NCBI GenBank assembly: GCA_016293005.1
Contig: JAEDFA010000027.1
Coordinates: 1-24,370, forward strand
Length of the DNA stretch: 24,370 bases
DNA from: Treponema sp.
GTDB lineage: Bacteria > Spirochaetota > Spirochaetia > Treponematales > Treponemataceae
Reading direction: 5' to 3'
Shown: one piece after another, positions 14,742-22,630 of the stretch
How the letters are laid out: every line of letters begins with the position of its first letter
Numbering within the stretch: the first letter of the stretch is position 1
Notes under the pieces: generated by a model
The model's input: the letters and a program-made list of their open reading frames with translations, nothing else
Told to the model about the DNA's origin: nothing
The model's database searches: none
Program-made: the position numbers and the translations under genes

Positions 14742-15410
14742 ATGAGTGAAATTAAATTCAATATTGGACAAGATGTAGTTTATCCAAGTCAGGGTGTCGG
14801 CAGAATAACAGAAATTTTTGAAAAAGAATTCCGTGGTGTCAGTCAGCTTTATTATAAAATGTATATTGAAGCATCAGATATGATTGTTTTAGTTCCTGTT
14901 GAAAAAGCGTGTGAACTTGGAATTCGTTCTATCGTAAATGCAGAAGAAGCGCAGAGTGCAATTAATATTCTTTCAGAAGAAGTCGGTTCTATTACTTCAG
15001 ACTGGAAATTGCGCTATCAGTCAAATCTTGATCTTTTGAAAAAAGGCACAATCGCAGATATCGCACAGATTGTCCGCTGTCTTTATAACAGAAGCAAAGT
15101 TAAGGAACTTCCTATTCTTGAGCGTAAACTCTATGATCAGGCAAAAAAACTCCTTCAAGATGAAATTTCAATTGCCATGAAAAGAGACCCAAAAGAAGTC
15201 GAAGCAGAAATCATGACAAAACTAGAACCTCCTGGAGCAATGCTCAAAGTTAAGCACAATCCTTTTGATGACGAAGACGAAGATGATGATTTAATGAGCG
15301 ATGTAACAGATTCAAAAGACAAAGATGAAGACGATGATTCTGATGAAATAGACGATTCAGATTCAGATATCGACTCTCAGGATGATTTTGACGACGACGC
15401 AGAGTTTTAA
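14742..15410 (+). CDS. carD: CarD/CdnL-type transcription factor with long acidic tail
   Basis: A 222-residue RNA polymerase-binding regulator. The N-terminal Tudor-like RNAP interaction domain starts FNIGQDVVYPSQGVGRITEI (6-25) and runs to VLVPVEKACELGIR (49-62). A helical DNA-contacting domain follows (about 67-160; DWKLRYQSNLDLLKKGT, KELPILERKLYDQAKKLLQDE). CarD proteins stabilise the open promoter complex. Residues 176-222 form a tail in which about 29 of 47 residues are Asp or Glu; typical CarD proteins end near residue 160-170. The ATG at 14742 is chosen over one at 14724 because MSEIKFNIGQ fits the family start and 14724 overlaps the -10 box. It is followed 13 nt later by ispD, probably as the lead gene of a five-gene cluster. 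Confidence 0.88.
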   Translation: MSEIKFNIGQDVVYPSQGVGRITEIFEKEFRGVSQLYYKMYIEASDMIVLVPVEKACELGIRSIVNAEEAQSAINILSEEVGSITSDWKLRYQSNLDLLKKGTIADIAQIVRCLYNRSKVKELPILERKLYDQAKKLLQDEISIAMKRDPKEVEAEIMTKLEPPGAMLKVKHNPFDDEDEDDDLMSDVTDSKDKDEDDDSDEIDDSDSDIDSQDDFDDDAEF

Positions 15411-15423
15411 TTCTTTCAAATCT

Positions 15424-16158
15424 ATGAAAAATAGAATATGTGCAATAATTACTGCAGCAGGTTCTTCTTCCCGTTTAGGCGGAAAAATTAAAAAAGAATT
15501 TCTTTCGTGTAAAGGCGGAACTGTTTTGTCAGAATGTGTAAAAAAAATTGTGTATCATTCTGAATGTAGTCTGCTTGTAATAACTTACCCAAAAGGTCTT
15601 CTTTCTGATGCGAAAGATGCGGTTTTTGCCGATAAAGAACTTTCTTCAAAATTGAATGATTTAATTTCAAATCAAAATCTTTTGATTCAGTTTGTTGAAG
15701 GTTCTGATACGCGGCAAAAATCCGTGTACAATGCTTTAAAATGGCTGGAAGATTTTATTATAAAAACAGAAAAAAATAATTTTCCTCTATGGACAGTTTT
15801 AATTCACGATGGCGCTCGCCCTTTCGTTTCTGAAAAAATTATAAAAGAAGTCGTTGATAAAGCTTTAAAATTCGGTTCATCTTCTCCGGGAATAAAACCA
15901 GTCGACACTCAAAAATTAATCGATTCAGACGGTTTTATCGTAAATCATTTGAAACGCGATCAAATGGTTTCAATTCAGACTCCGCAAGGGTTTAACCTTT
16001 CTTCGTTAATCTCATCTCATGAAAAAGCGTTAAAAGACGGTTTTGAATGTACGGACGACACTGAAATCTGGGGAAAATATATTGGAAAAGTGAAAGTTGT
16101 TCATGGGGATGAAAAAAACATTAAAATTACATATCCAAAAGATTTGCTTTCGCTTTAA
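15424..16158 (+). CDS. ispD: 2-C-methyl-D-erythritol 4-phosphate cytidylyltransferase
   Basis: A 244-residue MEP-pathway enzyme that couples MEP with CTP to give CDP-methylerythritol. Recognised by the nucleotide-binding start ITAAGSSSRLGG (9-20) with downstream KKEF, the GSDTRQKSVYNAL segment (Arg and Gln of the CTP pocket), VLIHDGARPFVS, SIQTPQGF and CTDDTEIW near the end. The ATG at 15424 begins just before the conserved strand; an earlier in-frame TTG lies inside carD. No Shine-Dalgarno sequence precedes it (TTCTTTCAAATCT), so translation may depend on coupling with carD, which stops 13 nt upstream. The partner ispF follows at 19 nt, as two genes instead of the fused ispDF of some bacteria. 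Confidence 0.94.
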   Translation: MKNRICAIITAAGSSSRLGGKIKKEFLSCKGGTVLSECVKKIVYHSECSLLVITYPKGLLSDAKDAVFADKELSSKLNDLISNQNLLIQFVEGSDTRQKSVYNALKWLEDFIIKTEKNNFPLWTVLIHDGARPFVSEKIIKEVVDKALKFGSSSPGIKPVDTQKLIDSDGFIVNHLKRDQMVSIQTPQGFNLSSLISSHEKALKDGFECTDDTEIWGKYIGKVKVVHGDEKNIKITYPKDLLSL

Positions 16159-16177
16159 AATTTTTTGAGGAAACAAA

Positions 16178-16657
16178 ATGATTAGAATCGGTTCTGGTTA
16201 TGATATTCACAGGCTTTCAGAAGGTCGTAAACTTCTTCTTGGCGGAATAGAAATTCCTTTTTCTAAAGGTGAAGAGGCTCATTCAGACGGCGATGTACTT
16301 TTACACGCAATTATAGATGCGCTTTTGGGGGCAAGCGCTTTAGGTGACATCGGAAGTTTTTTTCCTCCGGAAGATGAACAATGGAAAGATGCATCATCTG
16401 TTTCCCTTTTGAAAATCGTCTGGAATAAAATTCTTGAAGACGGCTGGCATCTTGAAAATCTTGACTGTATTGTAAAACTTGAAAAACCAAAATTTCTTCC
16501 TTATAGAGCTAAAGTAATCAAGTCAATCGCTGAATGTCTTGGTGTAAACGAAAATCAGGTTTTTGTAAAAGCGAAAACGGCAGAAAAACTTGACAGCGTA
16601 GGGGTCTCTCTTGCAGTTGAAGCGTGGTGCTCCTGCCTTCTTTCAAAACAGGATTAA
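16178..16657 (+). CDS. ispF: 2-C-methyl-D-erythritol 2,4-cyclodiphosphate synthase
   Basis: A 159-residue MEP-pathway enzyme forming the cyclic diphosphate from CDP-ME 2-phosphate with release of CMP; family members are zinc-dependent trimers. The metal ligands are visible: Asp9 and His11 in GYDIHRL and His43 in AHSDGDVLLHAIIDAL. The LGDIGSFFPP loop and a C-terminal VFVKAKTAEKLDSVG complete the family pattern. Length is standard. AGGAAA precedes the ATG at good spacing. The gene directly follows ispD and is 3 nt from the FAD-enzyme gene, indicating one transcript. The intervening enzymes IspE, IspG and IspH are not in the window. Confidence 0.95.
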   Translation: MIRIGSGYDIHRLSEGRKLLLGGIEIPFSKGEEAHSDGDVLLHAIIDALLGASALGDIGSFFPPEDEQWKDASSVSLLKIVWNKILEDGWHLENLDCIVKLEKPKFLPYRAKVIKSIAECLGVNENQVFVKAKTAEKLDSVGVSLAVEAWCSCLLSKQD

Positions 16658-16660
16658 AAT

Positions 16661-18298
16661 ATGGTTTGTGAAGTTTTAATTTCAGTTTTGCCTGAAGAAG
16701 AAAAAAACGAGAAGCTTATAAAAGCAAAAATCTTTTCTGAATTAAAAAAGAATCATATTCTTCGGGGTGAAAAATATAATTTTGTCTTTTTAAAACGCTC
16801 TGTTGATGCGCGGCGGAAAAACATTAAGATAAATTTAAAATATAGAGTTTACATCGACGAAGAAATTGCAAAAGAAGAAAATTTTATTCCTCAATGGAAG
16901 AACGCTTCAGGTGAAAAAACTGTTGTAATTATTGGTTCAGGACCTGCAGGACTTTTTGCTGCCCTTACGCTTCTTGAATCTGGCATAAAACCTGTGATAA
17001 TTGAGAGAGGCTGTGAAACTTCAAAACGGCGTAAAGATATTGCGCTTATTTCGCGGGAACATTATGTAGATGAAAATTCAAATTATTGTTTCGGGGAAGG
17101 CGGCGCTGGAACTTTTTCTGACGGAAAACTTTATACAAGAAGTAATAAGCGTGGAAATATAAAAAAATGCCTTCAGATACTTGTTCATTTTGGAGCAGAT
17201 GAAAAAATTTTAACTGATTCTCATCCGCATATTGGAACAGAAAAACTTCCAAAGGTTATAAACAACATAAGAAATTTTATAATAAGTCTTGGTGGCGAAT
17301 TTCATTTTTCGACAAAGTGTATTGCTTTTTTAGATTCAAACGAAAATATTATTGACTCTTCTTTAGAAAACCAAAAAGAATGTAAAATTTCAGGTGTTTT
17401 ATGCGAAGAGCTTTTGACTTTAAAAAAAGTTAAATTTTTAGCGGACGCCGTAATTCTTGCAACGGGGCACAGCGCAGATGATATTTATTACATGATTGCA
17501 AAAGTTAATCCGCATGCAATCGAGGCAAAAACTTTTTCATGTGGTGTACGGGTTGAGCATCCAAGAAGTCTGATTGATTTTATTCAGTTTCACGGAAGAA
17601 ATGGTCTTGAAGCGGCAGAATATTCCCTTACTTCTCAAGTTGCATCCCGCGGTGTTTATTCTTTTTGCATGTGTCCGGGCGGTTTTGTAGTGCCTTCTTC
17701 ATCGTGTAATGGGGAAATTGTCGTAAACGGAATGTCTGCAAGCGCTCGAAATTCAAAATGGTCTAATTCTGCCATTGTTGTAGAAGTTTATCCTGAAGAT
17801 GTTCCAGAAGAATTTATTCATGAAGCGGAAAAAATCGGAAGCCGAGAACTTTCTTCTCTTCTTTTTAGAAAATATCTTGAGAAAAAAGCAGGAAAGCACG
17901 GATTAAATCAGATGGCGCCTTCTCAAATGATGAAAGATTTTTTAGACGGGAAAAAATCTGTGTCATTCCCGGAAGTAAGTTATACGCCGGGAATAAAATC
18001 TTCACGACTTGATTTGTGGCTTCCTGAACATATTTCAAAAAGGCTTAAAGAAGCGTTTAAAATTTTTGACAAAAAAATGAAAGGATTTATAAGCGATAAA
18101 GCAGTTTTAATCGCAATTGAAACAAGAACAAGTACTCCAGTTAGAATTTTAAGAAATCCTGAAACTTTTGAAAGCACTGTGATAAAATCCCTTTACCCGT
18201 GCGGCGAAGGAAGCGGTTATTCAGGAGGAATCGTTTCTTCTGCGATGGATGGCGAAAATGCTGCTTCAAGGATTGTAAAATCATGGCAAAATCAATAA
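16661..18298 (+). CDS. FAD-dependent dehydrogenase of the COG2509 type, function unknown
   Basis: A 545-residue flavoprotein. An N-terminal domain of about 80 residues (ferredoxin-like fold in relatives, with VFLKRSVDARRKNIK) precedes a Rossmann FAD-binding motif VVIIGSGPAGLFAA (88-101) ending in Glu115. GEGGAGTFSDGKLYTRS follows at about 143-159, then ILATGHSADDIY, and near the C-terminus LYPCGEGSGYSGGIVSSAMD, the second FAD-contacting segment. This matches the widespread but uncharacterised family annotated as NAD(FAD)-utilising dehydrogenase. The substrate is not known. It starts 3 nt after ispF and overlaps the radical SAM gene by 16 nt. Position beside MEP-pathway genes hints at a redox or quinone link, but that is only suggestion. 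Confidence 0.85.
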   Translation: MVCEVLISVLPEEEKNEKLIKAKIFSELKKNHILRGEKYNFVFLKRSVDARRKNIKINLKYRVYIDEEIAKEENFIPQWKNASGEKTVVIIGSGPAGLFAALTLLESGIKPVIIERGCETSKRRKDIALISREHYVDENSNYCFGEGGAGTFSDGKLYTRSNKRGNIKKCLQILVHFGADEKILTDSHPHIGTEKLPKVINNIRNFIISLGGEFHFSTKCIAFLDSNENIIDSSLENQKECKISGVLCEELLTLKKVKFLADAVILATGHSADDIYYMIAKVNPHAIEAKTFSCGVRVEHPRSLIDFIQFHGRNGLEAAEYSLTSQVASRGVYSFCMCPGGFVVPSSSCNGEIVVNGMSASARNSKWSNSAIVVEVYPEDVPEEFIHEAEKIGSRELSSLLFRKYLEKKAGKHGLNQMAPSQMMKDFLDGKKSVSFPEVSYTPGIKSSRLDLWLPEHISKRLKEAFKIFDKKMKGFISDKAVLIAIETRTSTPVRILRNPETFESTVIKSLYPCGEGSGYSGGIVSSAMDGENAASRIVKSWQNQ

Positions 18299-19989
18299 TC
18301 TGTGCAACTTTACTTGCAGAAAAATCTCCTCAGGCACTTCCTTTAGGCTGTGCATGTATAGCTTCATCTTTAAAACATTCTCCTTTTCTCAAAGATTTTT
18401 CCGTAAAACTATTGTATCAGAGCCTTGAAGAAGAATTTACGCTTCCAGAAAAAATCGTTTCTTTTGGGAAACCTTCCTATCTTGTGTTAAGCGTTTTTGT
18501 CTGGAATAGAAAAGCGCTTGAAGATACTGCTTTTTATGTAAAAAAAATCTTCCCGGAAACTGTCGTGATTGCAGGCGGACCTGAAGTTACATCTAGCGTA
18601 AAGCCTTTTAAAAATTTTGACTGGTGCGTAAAAGGTGCAGGGGAAGAAGCTGTTTGTTCTCTTGTAATGCTTCTTGAAAAATACGGAAAAGATATTTTAA
18701 AATTTAAAAAAGAACTTCCAGTTGGTGTTTATAAAAATGAGCAATTTTTTTTACAAAACAAAAATCGCACTCAGCCTGTAAATGTAGAAAAACTTTCTTC
18801 GCCGTATTTAGACGGAACTCTTTCTGTAAAAAATTTTGAAGGTTCTCTTTGGGAACTTGCACGCGGCTGTCCTTTTAACTGTTCGTACTGTTATGAGTCA
18901 AAAGGTGAAAAGAAAATTCAGTATTTTCCTGAATCAAGGCTTGTAAAGGAACTTCAGTTTTTTAAAAAAGAAAAAATTCGTCAGGTTTTTGTTTTAGATC
19001 CAACATACAATATAAATAAAGAACGCTCGATTCATCTTATTACCTTAATCGAAAAATACGCTCCAGGAATTTTTTTCTATTTTGAAGTTCGTGCAGAATT
19101 TATTGACAGGGCTCTTTCTAAAGCGTTTACAAGAATTCCGTGCGCTCTTCAAATAGGGCTACAGTCTTCTAATCTTCAGGTTTTAAAAAATGTAAATAGA
19201 ACTTTTGATGAAAAAAAATTTAAAAGAAATGTCGGTTATTTAAATGAAGATGGAGTTGTATTCGGTTTTGATTTGATTTACGGACTTCCGGGTGATAACC
19301 TTGAAGGATTTAAAAAGAGTGTCGATTTTGCGCTTTCTCTTTATCCGAATAATCTTGAAACTTTTCCGTTGAGCGTTCTTGCGGGAACAGATTTGTACGA
19401 AAATGCTTCTTCTTTTTTTCTGGAATTTCAGGAAAATCCTCCTTATCATCTTATAAAAAGCAATACTTTTTCTGAAGAAGAAATGAAAAAAGCTCAAATG
19501 CTTAGTTTTTCAGTAAATCTTTTTTATAATCAGGGGCGAGCTGTTTCATGGTTTTTAAGCGCCGTAAAATTTTTACATAAAACGCCTTCGTCTGTTCTTG
19601 AAGAATTTTATACCTGGTTTGTAAACAATAAAAATAACGGAAAAAATCCCAGATTAGATGAATGCATTTCTTTTTCACACAGACAGATTGAAAAAATGCA
19701 GATAGAATTTTTTCAGGAAGTTTTTAAGTCAAAATCAAAAGAGAAATTTTTTACTCCTTTTTCTGATTTGATAAAATTTTATGCTGCTGTAAGCCGTGTA
19801 AGTTTTGATTCAATAGAAGAAACAGTTTCTTTTTCGTATTCGCCGGATGAGATTGCTACTCCTTACGCGCTTGACATCAAATTTTTTACAGAACATTTTA
19901 AGAAAAAGCCGTGCCGCGTAAAATTTTTCCTGAAAGAATTTGATTCTACCGGTAAAAAAGATGTGTTCTGGAAAATTCTTTCAAGGTAA
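18283..19989 (+). CDS. B12-binding-domain radical SAM protein (DUF4080-type)
   Basis: A 568-residue radical SAM enzyme. The N-terminal third resembles a cobalamin-binding Rossmann domain (ALPLGCACIASSLK at 18-31, VVIAGGPEVTSS at 94-105, VKGAGEEAV), but the DxHxxG motif that ligates cobalt is not seen. The radical SAM core starts ARGCPFNCSYCYE with the 4Fe-4S cysteines Cys196, Cys200 and Cys203. Later come VRAEF, LQIGLQSSN and FGFDLIYGLPGD. The C-terminal part (about 430-568) fits the DUF4080 domain common in these proteins. The reaction is unknown. The ATG at 18283 lies inside the end of the FAD gene (16-nt overlap), so the two are translationally coupled; an in-frame start at 18199 adds 28 arginine/cysteine-rich residues and is rejected. 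Confidence 0.85.
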   Translation: MAKSIICATLLAEKSPQALPLGCACIASSLKHSPFLKDFSVKLLYQSLEEEFTLPEKIVSFGKPSYLVLSVFVWNRKALEDTAFYVKKIFPETVVIAGGPEVTSSVKPFKNFDWCVKGAGEEAVCSLVMLLEKYGKDILKFKKELPVGVYKNEQFFLQNKNRTQPVNVEKLSSPYLDGTLSVKNFEGSLWELARGCPFNCSYCYESKGEKKIQYFPESRLVKELQFFKKEKIRQVFVLDPTYNINKERSIHLITLIEKYAPGIFFYFEVRAEFIDRALSKAFTRIPCALQIGLQSSNLQVLKNVNRTFDEKKFKRNVGYLNEDGVVFGFDLIYGLPGDNLEGFKKSVDFALSLYPNNLETFPLSVLAGTDLYENASSFFLEFQENPPYHLIKSNTFSEEEMKKAQMLSFSVNLFYNQGRAVSWFLSAVKFLHKTPSSVLEEFYTWFVNNKNNGKNPRLDECISFSHRQIEKMQIEFFQEVFKSKSKEKFFTPFSDLIKFYAAVSRVSFDSIEETVSFSYSPDEIATPYALDIKFFTEHFKKKPCRVKFFLKEFDSTGKKDVFWKILSR

Positions 19990-19992
19990 TTT

Positions 19993-20015
19993 TAAAAAGC
20001 GTTTTATGCTTTTTA
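19993..20015. terminator. Bidirectional terminator between radical SAM and ABC-F genes
   Basis: TAAAAAGC (19993-20000), loop GTTTTAT, GCTTTTTA (20008-20015): a perfect 8-bp stem whose A-run and T-run give a T-tract on either strand. It lies between convergent genes and includes the ABC-F stop codon (20013-20015). The stem has little GC, so efficiency may be modest. Confidence 0.6.
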
Positions 20016-21923
20016 GATTAACGATGAAAGATAATCCCAGCGTGAATACTTTTCTTCTAGAAGTTTTTTCGTTTCTGCGTATTTTTTTGAGATTTCTTGT
20101 AAATTTTGAAAGTTATTGCCTGTTTCTGTCATTTTTTCTTCAAGAATTTTAGATTCTTTTTCAAGGACTTCGATTTCTTTTTCAATGTTTTCAAATTCTT
20201 TCTGCTCTTTGAACGACATTTTTTTTACAGATGGTTTTGATTGTTTTTGTTCTTCTTTTTGAACTGGATTTTTCTTTTCAGTTTTCTTTTTTAATTCTTC
20301 TTCGCGTTTTTTTTCGTTGCGGTATTCGATGTATTCTGAGCATTTTCCTGTAAAGCCTGAAATAAAGCCGTCGTCTTCCATGATGAAAAGAAAATCGCAT
20401 ATTTTGTCCATAAAATATCTGTCGTGGCTTACGATTAAAAGACAGCCTTCGTAGTGAAGAAGAAAATCTTCCATAATGTTCATTGTGAAAATGTCAAAAT
20501 CGTTTGTCGGCTCGTCGAGAATTAAGAAATTCGGATTTTGAAGAAGGAGTTTTACAAGATATAGTTTTTTGCGCTCTCCACCGGAAAGGGATGAAACTGG
20601 TGAATACTGAATTTTTCCTTCAAAGCCGAATTCGCTTAAGAAAACTGATGCGCTTAAAGTTTTTCCGTCGTTTGTAGTAATGAATTCTGCCGTTTCTTTA
20701 ATGTATTCTAAAACAGTCTGATTTAAATCTTTGAAAACCGGATTTTGATTGTAATAGCCGAAAACAGTGTTGATTCCTTTTGTTATTTTTCCGGAATCGC
20801 TTTCAAGGTTTCCCGTTATGATGTTCAGAAATGTTGATTTTCCTGAACCGTTGTCTCCGAAAATTCCGATTCTCTGGCCTTTTGAAAAAACATAATTGAA
20901 ATCTTTTATTACAGGATTTTCTTCTTTTTTGTAGCCTTTCGGGAAATTTTTTGAGATGTTTTCAAGTTCGAGTACTTTTCCGCCGAGCCTTCTGGTTTTG
21001 ACTTCAAATGTAAAACCTTTTTCTTTCTGAAATTTTTCGCGGTTTATGAGTTTTAAATCGTTTTGAATTCTTGCTTTTGCTTTTGTTCCGCGTGCGCAAG
21101 GCCCTCTTGAAAGCCAGTCCCGTTCAAAACGAAGAACGCTTTCGATTCGTCTTTCTGTGTTTTCTTCTATTTGAACTTCGATTGATTTTTTTTCAAGGTA
21201 TTCTGAATAATTTCCTTCGTAGAGTTTTATTTTTTTTCGTGAAAGTTCAAAAATGTTTGTGCAGACAGCATCCAGAAAATACCTGTCGTGCGTTACCATT
21301 AAAACTGTTCTAGTTGTGTCGTGAAGGTAATTTTGAAGCCAGAAAATTGTTGAAATATCAAGGTGGTTTGTAGGTTCGTCTAAAAGGAGCAGTTTTGTGT
21401 CTTCTACTAAAACTTGTGCAAGAAAGACTTTTTTTCTCATTCCGCCGCTTAATTCTGACATTTTTTTATTTAAATCTGAAAGACCAAGCGTTTCTAGAAT
21501 AGAAGATACTTGGGATTCGTAGTTCCAGAGATTAAGTTCTTCCATTTTTTGATTTAATGCATCGTATTTTTTTTGAATCTGGCTTGTGTATTCTGTTGAA
21601 AGGCTTTTGCAGGTGTCGAGAAAATCACGGATTATATTGAGTTTTGGGGATGAGCTTTTAAAAATGTGCGTTTTTATTGTGTCATCTGGATTGTATTCTG
21701 GATTTTGTGAAAGAAATGAAAAGCCGCTTTCTTTGTTTATTACGATTGTTCCGTCATCCGGCTTTAAGACTCCTGCAATTGTGTTTAAAAGCGTTGATTT
21801 TCCCGAGCCGTTTCTTCCGATTAATGCCGCTTTTTCACCTTCGTTTAAGCCGAAAGTGACGGAATTGAATAAATCGTCTTCGCGTCCGATTTTTCTAAGA
21901 TTGTTTATGGAAAGAATGTTCAT
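20013..21923 (-). CDS. uup: ABC-F family ATPase, Uup-like
   Basis: A 636-residue soluble protein with two ABC domains and no membrane span, as in ABC-F translation factors that act at the ribosomal E site. First domain: Walker A GRNGSGKS (36-43), LSGGMRKKV, LLLLDEPTNHLD. The inter-domain linker contains RDWLSRGPCARGTKAKARIQ, the Uup-like signature. Second domain: GDNGSGKS, LSGGERKKL, LILDEPTNDFD, VSHDRYFMD. A Lys/Glu-rich C-terminal coiled coil of about 90 residues completes the Uup architecture. The ATG at 21923 is preferred to 21953 because AAGGA lies about 8 nt upstream and the earlier start would overlap smr. The smr stop is 2 nt away, so the genes form one unit. Confidence 0.9.
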   Translation of the reverse strand: MNILSINNLRKIGREDDLFNSVTFGLNEGEKAALIGRNGSGKSTLLNTIAGVLKPDDGTIVINKESGFSFLSQNPEYNPDDTIKTHIFKSSSPKLNIIRDFLDTCKSLSTEYTSQIQKKYDALNQKMEELNLWNYESQVSSILETLGLSDLNKKMSELSGGMRKKVFLAQVLVEDTKLLLLDEPTNHLDISTIFWLQNYLHDTTRTVLMVTHDRYFLDAVCTNIFELSRKKIKLYEGNYSEYLEKKSIEVQIEENTERRIESVLRFERDWLSRGPCARGTKAKARIQNDLKLINREKFQKEKGFTFEVKTRRLGGKVLELENISKNFPKGYKKEENPVIKDFNYVFSKGQRIGIFGDNGSGKSTFLNIITGNLESDSGKITKGINTVFGYYNQNPVFKDLNQTVLEYIKETAEFITTNDGKTLSASVFLSEFGFEGKIQYSPVSSLSGGERKKLYLVKLLLQNPNFLILDEPTNDFDIFTMNIMEDFLLHYEGCLLIVSHDRYFMDKICDFLFIMEDDGFISGFTGKCSEYIEYRNEKKREEELKKKTEKKNPVQKEEQKQSKPSVKKMSFKEQKEFENIEKEIEVLEKESKILEEKMTETGNNFQNLQEISKKYAETKKLLEEKYSRWDYLSSLI

Positions 21924-21925
21924 TT

Positions 21926-22498
21926 TTAGTCCTTGTATTTTAAGATTACCCATGTTGCGCCAGTTGAGCCTTCGCTTTTATTTTTTGGGTGTCCGCTTAA
22001 GCCTAAGAATTTATTTGTTTCGATAAATGATTTTACGAGTTTCCCTAAAACTGGATCTGAGCCTTTTGTGTGAATGCCTTTTCCGTGAATTATGAGAATT
22101 TTTTTTAATCCCCGCCTGTGACAGTCGTTTACAAAGGTTGTAAGGCGTTCTAATGCTTCCTGATAGCGAAGACCGTGTAAATCGATTGTCGCTTCGCATT
22201 TCATTTGAACAAGGTATTCGCGGTTCTGGAATTTTTTACGTTCGTTTTCTTCCTGAAGTATTTTGTCTTTGTCGATTGTTCCGTAGCGGCGAAGGTAGAG
22301 TTCCATTGGGTTTATTTTTTTTGAATTTTCTTTTTGAATTTTGTAGTCAAGGCTTTTATTTTTTGCTAAAAGTTTTTCTTCTTTTGTGGGGGCGTTTGCT
22401 TTTTTATGTGAAACCTGAATTTTTGAGATTTCTTTTTGCTTTTGTTTTTCTTTTTTTTGAAAATCGTCCCATTTTTCAAGAATTTCATTCATGTCCAT
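21926..22498 (-). CDS. Smr-domain protein
   Basis: A 190-residue protein with a basic, probably helical N-terminal half (about 1-95, many Lys/Gln) and a C-terminal Smr domain (about 100-190). The domain shows IDLHGLRYQEALERL with the DLHG motif, KILIIHGKGIHTKG with HGKG, and GATWVILKYKD at the end. Smr domains are nicking endonucleases; the small stand-alone SmrB type cleaves mRNA at collided ribosomes in E. coli. The layout of N-terminal helix plus Smr domain fits that type, but the activity is not provable here. ATGs at 22498 and 22492 are both possible. There is no Shine-Dalgarno sequence and a TAAAAT box ends 6 nt before the first ATG. The stop is 2 nt before the ABC-F start. Confidence 0.88.
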   Translation of the reverse strand: MDMNEILEKWDDFQKKEKQKQKEISKIQVSHKKANAPTKEEKLLAKNKSLDYKIQKENSKKINPMELYLRRYGTIDKDKILQEENERKKFQNREYLVQMKCEATIDLHGLRYQEALERLTTFVNDCHRRGLKKILIIHGKGIHTKGSDPVLGKLVKSFIETNKFLGLSGHPKNKSEGSTGATWVILKYKD

Positions 22499-22504
22499 GT
22501 TTTG

Positions 22505-22534
22505 ATTTTATCAGAATCGCTTATTTTGTTACAA
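22505..22534 (-). promoter_or_regulatory. Promoter of the smr-uup operon (leaderless start)
   Basis: On the minus strand: TTGTAA (22529-22534), 18 nt, TAAAAT (22505-22510) in an extended TGATAAAAT context, then 6 nt (CAAAAC) and the ATG at 22498. No ribosome binding site is possible in that interval, so transcription must begin at or near the start codon. Confidence 0.5.
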
Positions 22535-22551
22535 GTATAAACTACATATTC

Positions 22552-22613
22552 TTTTATTGTTGCGTATTTTGCAATATTAAAATGTAAATATTTCAGTTTA
22601 CGCAATAATAGAA
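22552..22613. repeat. 15-bp inverted repeat across the ilvC promoter
   Basis: Left arm TTTTATTGTTGCGTA (22552-22566) and right arm TACGCAATAATAGAA (22599-22613) are complementary at 13 of 15 positions and separated by 32 nt. The right arm covers part of the ilvC -35 box and most of the spacer. The left arm also begins a small TTGC-N7-GCAA dyad. This looks like a pair of regulator sites with centres 47 nt apart; a DNA-loop operator or a fortuitous repeat are the alternatives. Confidence 0.5.
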
Positions 22614-22625
22614 ATAAGTTATACT
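22597..22625 (+). promoter_or_regulatory. ilvC promoter
   Basis: TTTACG (22597-22602), exactly 17 nt, TATACT (22620-22625). The expected start near 22631-22633 coincides with the beginning of the GC-rich structured leader, so promoter and leader support each other. Confidence 0.65.
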
Positions 22626-22630
22626 GATAC

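Noticed and set aside
15300..15408. Asp-rich codon repeats at the carD end as a microsatellite or frameshift
   Set aside because: The frame is intact to a normal stop and ispD follows at the expected distance; codons are mixed GAT/GAC/GAA, so it reads as a true acidic tail.
22153..22587. 144-codon frame antisense to smr
   Set aside because: Phe/Leu-rich mirror of a Lys-rich gene; no ribosome binding site and no recognisable motif.
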